Assembly (NCBI RefSeq): GCF_963675165.1
Contig: NC_087382.1
Location: forward strand, 1-64,000
From: Halichondria panicea
Lineage: Eukaryota; Porifera; Demospongiae; Suberitida; Halichondriidae
Direction: 5' to 3'
DNA length: 64,000 bases
Made by a program: the position numbers and the translations under genes. Within the stretch, counting starts at the first letter, position 1, and each line of letters starts with the position of its first letter. The notes beneath the pieces were generated by a model. It was not told the DNA's origin, did no database searches, and was given only the letters and a program-made list of their open reading frames with translations. Below are positions 57,037 through 64,000 of this stretch, piece after piece.

Positions 57037-60000
57037 CTTGTTTATAATTATCATGATACTTTTGTGCTCGTTATCATAATTATTTAGGTTTTATATATTA
57101 TTGTGTATTATTGATACAGTTTATAAAAAATTCTTTATTCAGTGCAGGACTAATTATGTTCTATCTACCTTGCCACTGTAACAGCATGATATGATCACTA
57201 TAGATAAAAATCCAAAAATCGTTAAAATTGATTGTGTCAGCTATAATAATTATATAATTATATATACTTATAGTCCCAGAAACAGGGGGGGAGGGGGGGG
57301 GGGGCTATACGTTTATATGCGTGGTTCAACATCTTTTAACTGCTGAACTTCATGCATGCATGCATGTATAATATTATATTAATTTCTCATCTTCTGAAAT
57401 TAACCCACTATATCGATCGGCCAGTATATAGTCACATGCAGTTACAATTCGCATTATAATTATTAAAGTGTCGATAGCTGCATGCATGTGGACTAGCTAC
57501 AGGCCCTGATAAATTATATGCTCGGAATAATTTTAGCATAATAAGCATCAACGATCGATGGCTGCATGGGATCAGCCAGCTCAACAAATGTGGTCAACAC
57601 TTCATTAGGGAAGAACAATTACATGGCTGCATCAATGGCTACTGCATAGCCTCGATTCAAGGCCGCTTTAGCGGACTGTAACAGCTGAGTATTGTAGCTA
57701 ACAAAAAGCTAGCCTCGATTCAAGGCCGCTAAAGCGGACTTGAGTCGAGGCTAACAAAAAGCTAGCGCTTTAATTAATTAATTAGTGCAAGGCTAACTCA
57801 TAATTATGTTGAATAGAAAGTTTGTGCGGACAGATGATGCTATGAAAGATTCTGAAGAGACTGCAACAGCCTTCAATGTGAGTCAAACTAGCCATAACTC
57901 GAGAAAGAAGCTTTAGTTTGCTAATCCACGAATCAAAATCCAAGAGAACGTGGTTAGAAGCCTATAGAAGCTGTTAGCTTTCGTCGCATTGCAACCGTTG
58001 AGCAGTTACAGCTGGAACAGACACACACACACACACACACACACACAGCTTTACCGTATCCCCTCGTGCGGCCAAGCCTCGAGGCATAATTAGAAATAAC
58101 GCATCCTTAATTCGAGGCTACATGTACAACTGATCTGATAGCCTCGTGGAAACAGCTAGCTACCATATAGCGCGAAATTTTCGAGGCACTTATATTTCGT
58201 GGATTGGCCTCTAAAAGCCATTTCGTTGCACAATGTTCGCGGAATGACTGCTTACCGGAAGCCACGCCTTTAAATATTTGCAGGTAATTCTAATTAAAGA
58301 ACAATTTTCGTAGACTTAATTTTCGTGTAGAATTCTAGCCCACGAAATCCGCAAAAATTAAGCCCCTCGAAAATTTCGCGCTATACGGTATATTATAGTA
58401 CTCTACATTGCTAAGCACCCTATAAGTGCCAAACTGGAATTATGGTTTTTTCTTGTTCTATTTGTGCGCCACTGAAAATCTTTAGCGGCGCTGTAATTAA
58501 AAGAAAGACGGTATAGTAAGTGTGTTTGTTTGTGTGTGTATTTTCACTTGGATGCCATGGCACTGCGTTTACAGCTAGCTAGGATAGATAGCCTCAGCAA
58601 AAAAAGTTATTTGTTTTGACAGATTTTCAAATGGTAAAAAGCTTAGTTGGGTAAAAGCTAAAAAAAAGTATAAATTAAACCTTGTACACACATGCATTGA
58701 AGCTAGCTAAATACAGTTTCATTTTGAAGCTTGATACATCAAATACGCACTATACAGCCACGCTTGAGTTCTGGCTTCTTTACTGTGAGACTACTCTGGT
58801 CCCGGTGAATGTCCAGAGCGCTATAGCTATTCGTTAACACATAAAGCTTAGTTCCATTGCATGCATGTCTGACCAAGAACCACTGCCGTTTTCGACTGTA
58901 CTTGTCATAGCAGCGTACGTTGCACTATTATTGTATAGATGCAGTAAGCGGTCAATATAAGTTCCGTTTATGTAGTACGCCAGTACGTTTACACTGTATT
59001 AAAAGCGTTGTAATTTACCGTTCGGTGCAAGTATACGTTACAAACAAAGAGACAATCCTATAGTCACCTCGAGTATCGTAGCTAGACTAGTTACTTAGCT
59101 ATAATATGCTGTACATACTTGATGCTATGTTTCAATATATTATTATATTGTATATTGTGCATTTATAATTATTGTACATACTAGATCTACTGCTTTTCAC
59201 GTGTACATTATAGTTGTGAGACGCCAACTGCCCAGAGGGAAACCACGCCATTCGCAAAAATACGCCTAATTCCCTCTCACATCTAAAGTTCTTTCAAAAT
59301 GGTGGTCGTACTTTTTTTTTGAAGGTACTATAATTATTGTTGTAAGAATTGATGTGAAAAAACATATTGCAGGATGATGTTGAAAGTGACACGTGTTGGA
59401 GAGAGCATTATACTGGACACCCTTGTATGACTGGACACCCTTGTATGACCAGACCACTGTAAAGTATCGACACAATTGGAGGTATGTATTATTATGCTGC
59501 TGTATTGCCACAATGTTTTAATTTAATGGTATAGTGGATTTGCCCAAAAACACAATTGCATGCAACAGTATACCATACTTATCTGACTTAAAGCCCCTCT
59601 CAAGTATAGTTCCCTTTCAAGTATAGTTATCTGCCTATAGCGGTCAATATAATAAATTATCCCATTCCGCTTACGTAGTGCGTTTCTGTTTTGATACTGT
59701 ATTAAAAGCGTGTTTTACTGTACTGTTGCTATATATACCATTGCACTTTACAAATGCAGTGTGCTGTGTTTTTGAATGCAAAGCGACAATCCTCTAGTAA
59801 CATATAATATGGTTATATCAAGCTAAATTATGCTTAGCCTATAGTAGATCTAACAAGAAATAGAACGCACCATTCACTGCACTACTTAGCATAACTGCTA
59901 TAGCTAACTTACATGTAGCAAAGCTAGCAAGCTGCAAAATGTCGTGATTATACTATAGCTGCATGGTGGCCAAAGTAAATTTAACAACAGAAAAAAGCTC

Positions 60001-60780
60001 TTATCTTGAGCGTCCTTTTTAGTGTTTAATTTGCCCTGTATCAGTGTATTATGCACTTACTACGTAAACGGAACGGGCACTTTATATTTACCACTTTGCA
60101 AGTTAAAAATTGCTGCTACGGAAATCCCAAATTTCCTTGTGCACAAAACGATTTTCGATTGCCACACACTAGGCTTGAGGCTATTATGCTCCAAATTTTA
60201 CCGATTATTCTCCCCAAGCTATAGCCTATTATTCTAGTGATTTAGCCCATTATTCTCATAAAAAAATCATTATTCTTCATTAAAATCACAATAAAAATCA
60301 TCTTTTGATAAATTGCAACACTGCTGCTACCAGTGCTAGAGTAAAGTATCAATCACCGGACGTCATCATATGTCGGACACCGATATCGTCAAAACTACAA
60401 AAGATACAGACACGATTCAAAGACCATTTTAAAGCTAATGTATTATACTATCTATTCTCCAAATTGTGTAGTTACACTGTGAAAATTGTTTGTTTTACAG
60501 CTGAAAGAAAACGCTGTCCGGTGGTAGCGATTGTCGGACAAAAACAACGTAAGTTCGGACAGTGCTGATATTCTCACCAGTAAGGACTCCTGCGAAAATG
60601 TAAGAACTGAGCACTATAGCGGAACTCTTTAGCTAGCTGCAGACCAAAAATGAAGCTCAAGCTCCTATCAGGCTCTGCACTACACTCAGTTGAACTGGTA
60701 AGGTATCTTGTGAACAGAGCAGAGTGCATAATAAAAATTAGTGTCTTTTTGTATACCCTGAAAATGAAAATGTTCTGGCC
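57037..60780. other. Non-coding region downstream of JIP
   Basis: No gene recognised. Holds a G-run near 57,286-57,303; a short inverted motif around 57,650-57,760 (AGCCTCGATTCAAGGCCGCT repeated, then GACTTGAGTCGAGGCTA); a copy of the microsatellite-bearing repeat (57,870-58,095, -) with a CA tract at 58,021-58,047; and a MITE (58163-58388). Two diverged copies of a block starting AGCGGTCAATATAA lie at about 58,938-59,110 and 59,638-59,830, sharing ACTGTATTAAAAGCG and GACAATCCT. Confidence 0.5.
58163..58388. mobile_element. 226-base MITE family 3, copy a
   Basis: Ends CCATATAGCGCGAAATTTTC and GAAAATTTCGCGCTATACGG, TA on both sides (58161-58162, 58389-58390), exactly 226 bases. The interior contains the words CCACGCCTTTAAAT and GGAATGACTGCTTACCGGAA. 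A copy of equal length and opposite interior orientation is at 62260-62485. Confidence 0.9.
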
Positions 60781-61151
60781 ACATTCAATAATACCTTTGA
60801 TGCCGTGGACAGCGGAGGTATAGTCTCGTTACAATATAAATGAAAACACAACACTGTGACTGGGAATTAAACTAACCTTTGACTCCCAGAGTGCTTGCAG
60901 CCTTGGGCGCTGGTTTACTCCCTCTTCTGAGTGTCATTTTGAACCCTGAAAAATTGATTCCACATAATTATAAGCACGTTCAATAATACCTTTGATGCCT
61001 TGGACAACGGAGGTAGTCTCGTCAGAAGTATAGCTAAAATAGATTATTAAAACACAACACTGCATGCGACTGGAAATTTAACTAACCTTTGACTTCCAGA
61101 GTGCCTTCAGCCTTCGGTTGGTTCACTCCCTCTTTTGAGTGTCCTTTTTTA
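60781..61151 (-). other. Tandem exon-like units, gene not recognised
   Basis: Two related units of about 180 bases on the - strand (about 60,970-60,785 and 61,150-60,985). In the first, a frame after TTCAGGGTTCAAA reads MTLRRGSKPAPKAASTLGVK and ends at a GGTTAGTT donor, followed by a second possible small exon ending at GGTATTATT. In the second unit the same frame has lost about 4 bases and meets a stop. It could be a duplicated exon of an unknown gene or a repeat; the open frame is short. Confidence 0.35.
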
Positions 61152-63388
61152 TGGCGCAATATTAGTGCCAAAATTAGAGTATATACATGTATGTATTTGT
61201 ATCTAGGGGGTACTCTTTTTGTAAACAAATAAACATTCAGGGGTACACTTTTTATCACTTGGGGATACTCTTATCAGTTTAGGTACACAAATAATTCTTT
61301 TGAGGGCACCTACTCTTCCATATTATAATGACCTGAAGAGTACCCTCAAATATATTTTCCATACTGAACTAAAAAGAGTATACCCTCAAATAAAGAGTAC
61401 ACCCTCAAATAAAAAGAGTACCCCAAATAATTTCTAAGGTTAAAGTTCACGTACTTTAACCTCTACATGTATTTCTATTTAGAGCGCATCCTTAGACTTG
61501 AGTACGTTTTGTCCATGTAATAAAAGCACCATAATTATAATTTTTTTATCTAGTCTCATAAAAATTAATAATATCATAAGGGATCTGATGAAGGCCTTCC
61601 TACTTCTTCAGAAGCTAAGGTAGGTGTACAAAATCTACTCGCAACTGTATGGTCTCGCCACCAGCATGTCCTCTAAAGATAGCGTGTGCTACATAGCCCA
61701 GGGCTTCTGCCTCTGTTTGACTCAACGAGCCATCAACAATATCAGTCAACAGTTCTCTATAAATCAGCTATCAGCAGCTTCCAGCGTAGTTACACCAGAC
61801 TTCCAAGGGGCTGTTTAATAACCATAAAGATTAATATCAGCAGCTTCCAGCGTAGTTTAATACACCAGACTTCCAAGGGACTGTTCAATGATTAATATTG
61901 CTCACAATTCTAAGGGGCGCTCTAAATAGAAATACAAGCCACACCTCTAAGTAGAGGTTAAAGTGCGTGTACTTTAACCTTAGAAATTATTTGGGGGTAC
62001 TCTTTTTATTTGATGGTACTCTTTTTATTTGAGGGTACTCTTTTTATTTGAGGGTATATACTCTTTTTATTTGAGGGTACTTTTTTTAGTTCAGTACTCT
62101 TCAGGTCATTATAATATGGAAGAGTAGGTACCTTCAAAAGAATTATTTGTGTACCTAAACTGATAAGAGTATCCCCAAGTGATAAAAAGTGTACCCCTGA
62201 ATGTTTATTTTCTATACCAGTTTACAAAAAGAGTACCCCCTAGATACAAGTTATAGTTACCGTATAGCGCGAAATTTTCGAGGGGCTTAATTTTCGTGGA
62301 TTTCGTGGGTTAGCAATCCTACACGAAAATTAAGTCCACGAAAATCGTTCTTTACCTGCTATAACGTGCAAGATCTAAAGGCGTGGCTTCCGGTAAGCAG
62401 TCATTCCGCGAACATTGTGCAACGAAATGGCTTTTAGAGGCCAATCCACGAAATATAAGTGCCTCGAAAATTTCGCGCTATACGGTATAACACGGGCACA
62501 AGGGATGTATGGAATATATTGCACTGAAGCACGAGGGCGCCAGCCCCGAGGGCTGAGTGCAATATATTCCATGCAGCCCGAGTGCACGTGTTATAACTAG
62601 TTTATATCCCGAGGGCATAGCAACATAACACTGTCCTAGTAACACAATATAAACTGCACAAAAAAAGACAGAGACAACTCTAGACACAGCTCCATCTCTT
62701 CTCTCTTCTAGACGCCAGTATATCTGCAGCCTATAAGATTGGCAACCGACGAATGGCTTGACACAAAATTGTTGGAGTTGTTCCAACGCTGAAATCTGCA
62801 AAAGAGCCCCACCCCACTTCTGGTGCTGCAAAACAGCCCCGCCCCACCTACTGCTGCATAGAAACAGCCCCACCCCACTACTCAGTGCAGTGAATACATG
62901 TTGGTGCTGGTCTAGTCTACGCTCGGCCTCATAACCAAGCCAAGAAAGCTCCCTTCTACACTGCTGCAAAACAGCTCATGCCCCCAGTAAAAAGAGCCAC
63001 TTCTAGTGCTACGGTGAAGCAGAATTGACATGCATCACGAGGTCGAGGACTAGGTCGATCTAGGAACACAGAATCTTCCACAAAATGAATCTTGGACAAT
63101 TTTAAAACCTGCATGGTTGCAAGAAGAAACTCCAGCAGTGCTGAACATTCATTCCTGCATGCATGGCTGGACATACTTTGATACTTGTTATTTCTCATGC
63201 GTATTAATTTAATTTTAATTAATTTAAATGCCAGAGGGGCGTTTTGTGGTCAGTGCAATATGACTTTTCAGCAGTGCAATATGACTTTTCAGCAGTGCAA
63301 TATGCTTCATATTGCACTTGGCAACAACATAGCAACGGGATATAAATACATATAATTATACTCTAATTTTGGCACTAATATTGCGCCA
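61152..63388. mobile_element. 2.2-kb composite MITE with nested insertions
   Basis: Outer ends TGGCGCAATATTAGTGCCAA and TTGGCACTAATATTGCGCCA, flanked by TA (61150-61151, 63389-63390). Inside are a second long inverted repeat (about 61,203-61,470 against 61,955-62,247; words GGGGTACTCTTTTT and GTTTAGGTACACAAATAATT), the 226-base MITE at 62260-62485 and a foldback around 62,486-62,597. The flanks GTGTCCTTTTT and CTTTTTGACCCTGAAAA match the uninterrupted GTGTCATTTTGAACCCTGAAAA of the neighbouring unit near 60,930, giving an empty-site control. No coding region seen. Confidence 0.8.
62260..62485. mobile_element. 226-base MITE family 3, copy b
   Basis: Ends CCGTATAGCGCGAAATTTTC and GAAAATTTCGCGCTATACGG, flanked by TA (62258-62259, 62486-62487). 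Same length as copy a at 58163-58388, inverted interior. It lies inside the composite element at 61152-63388. Confidence 0.9.
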
Positions 63389-63390
63389 TA

Positions 63391-64000
63391 CTTTTTGACC
63401 CTGAAAATTTGTATGACTTTCATACCACATATATAGAGTAATCACCCAATTCACGGACATACTACTATACTATTCCGGACGCTCGTAGCAAACAAACGGA
63501 TTATCATATCACCTCGGATTTGGTATCACCGTGTAGCCCTACCATAGGTAGATTAATCCTCCAAGAATCAGCTTCTGAAAGTAAGAAGTCTACAAGCTAC
63601 TGCAACAAATACACGCGTCAAAAGTCGGTCAAAACCACCAATTTGCAGACAGCGCTTTTTTTTCTAGCGAACGTACTTCAAGGAGCTTGCAAACTTGTGC
63701 AGGTAGTAGTACTACCCTAGTGCTAGCTACGTCTGACAAAACTAGAATCACTCTCTAAAGACTCCAGCTGCAGCAAGTCAGCAAACCCATCTTGTAACCT
63801 AATCTGAGGTCAGACACGCCTACTAATTATTACTATAATAACAAAACTGTGTTCTGTAGCAAAAAACATTAACAAAAATGATAAAATATAAATTCTAACT
63901 ACAGTGCATGGGCATGTGTGTATGTACGTGTGTCGGTTAGTTCAACAGTCTCAGAAAATTGTGTTCTGTAGCAAAAAACATGACCAAATTAAATTCTAAC
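63391..64000. other. Window end, no recognised gene
   Basis: AT-rich sequence; the first 60 bases continue the tandem unit interrupted by the composite element. A short direct repeat near the end (GTGTTCTGTAGCAAAAAACAT at about 63,849 and 63,961) is noted. No coding region supported. Confidence 0.4.

Overview
The window is metazoan nuclear DNA, most likely from a demosponge; Amphimedon queenslandica is my best guess. The reasons are a full-length JIP3/JIP4 scaffold gene with short GT-AG introns, lineage-specific Death-domain/kinase/kelch genes and TRAF-like RING genes, and AT-rich spacers crowded with small inverted-repeat transposons. The species is inferred, not proven. No bacterial features, CRISPR arrays, rRNAs or tRNAs were seen.

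Layout. 1-8.9 kb: copy A (+) of a Death domain-kinase-coiled coil-kelch gene whose kelch part is wrecked, then an integrase-like remnant and a kinase pseudogene. 9.4-24.2 kb: a transposon cluster. It holds a P-type DNA transposon (about 11.22-18.02 kb) with two convergent genes, interrupted by a piggyBac-like and two mariner-like MITEs. Thirteen bases further on lies a Ginger1-like transposon (18,033-24,196) encoding integrase, GPY, Ulp1-protease and PHD modules. Two Mutator-like elements are stacked in its start codon region at one target site. 24.2-28.2 kb: repeats without a recognised gene. 28.2-31.6 kb: two single-exon RING/TRAF-zinc-finger genes (-). 34.1-42.7 kb: copies B and C (-) of the Death domain-kinase-kelch gene, with a stray copy of the JIP 5' end between them. 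44.8-57.0 kb: the JIP3/JIP4 gene (+), 23 coding exons and 1,134 codons that join in frame without a break. 57-64 kb: no convincing gene; nested MITEs and a tandemly duplicated exon-like unit.

Together, the host genes suggest a signalling neighbourhood: Death-domain kinases and TRAF-like RING proteins resemble parts of innate-immune or stress cascades, and JIP3/4 proteins are JNK scaffolds and motor adaptors. That they act together is inference from family knowledge and position only. Copies B and C, each lying head-to-head with JIP 5' sequence, show that a block holding a kinase gene and the JIP promoter region was duplicated. Exon coordinates were read by eye from splice sites, reading frame and comparison between paralogues.
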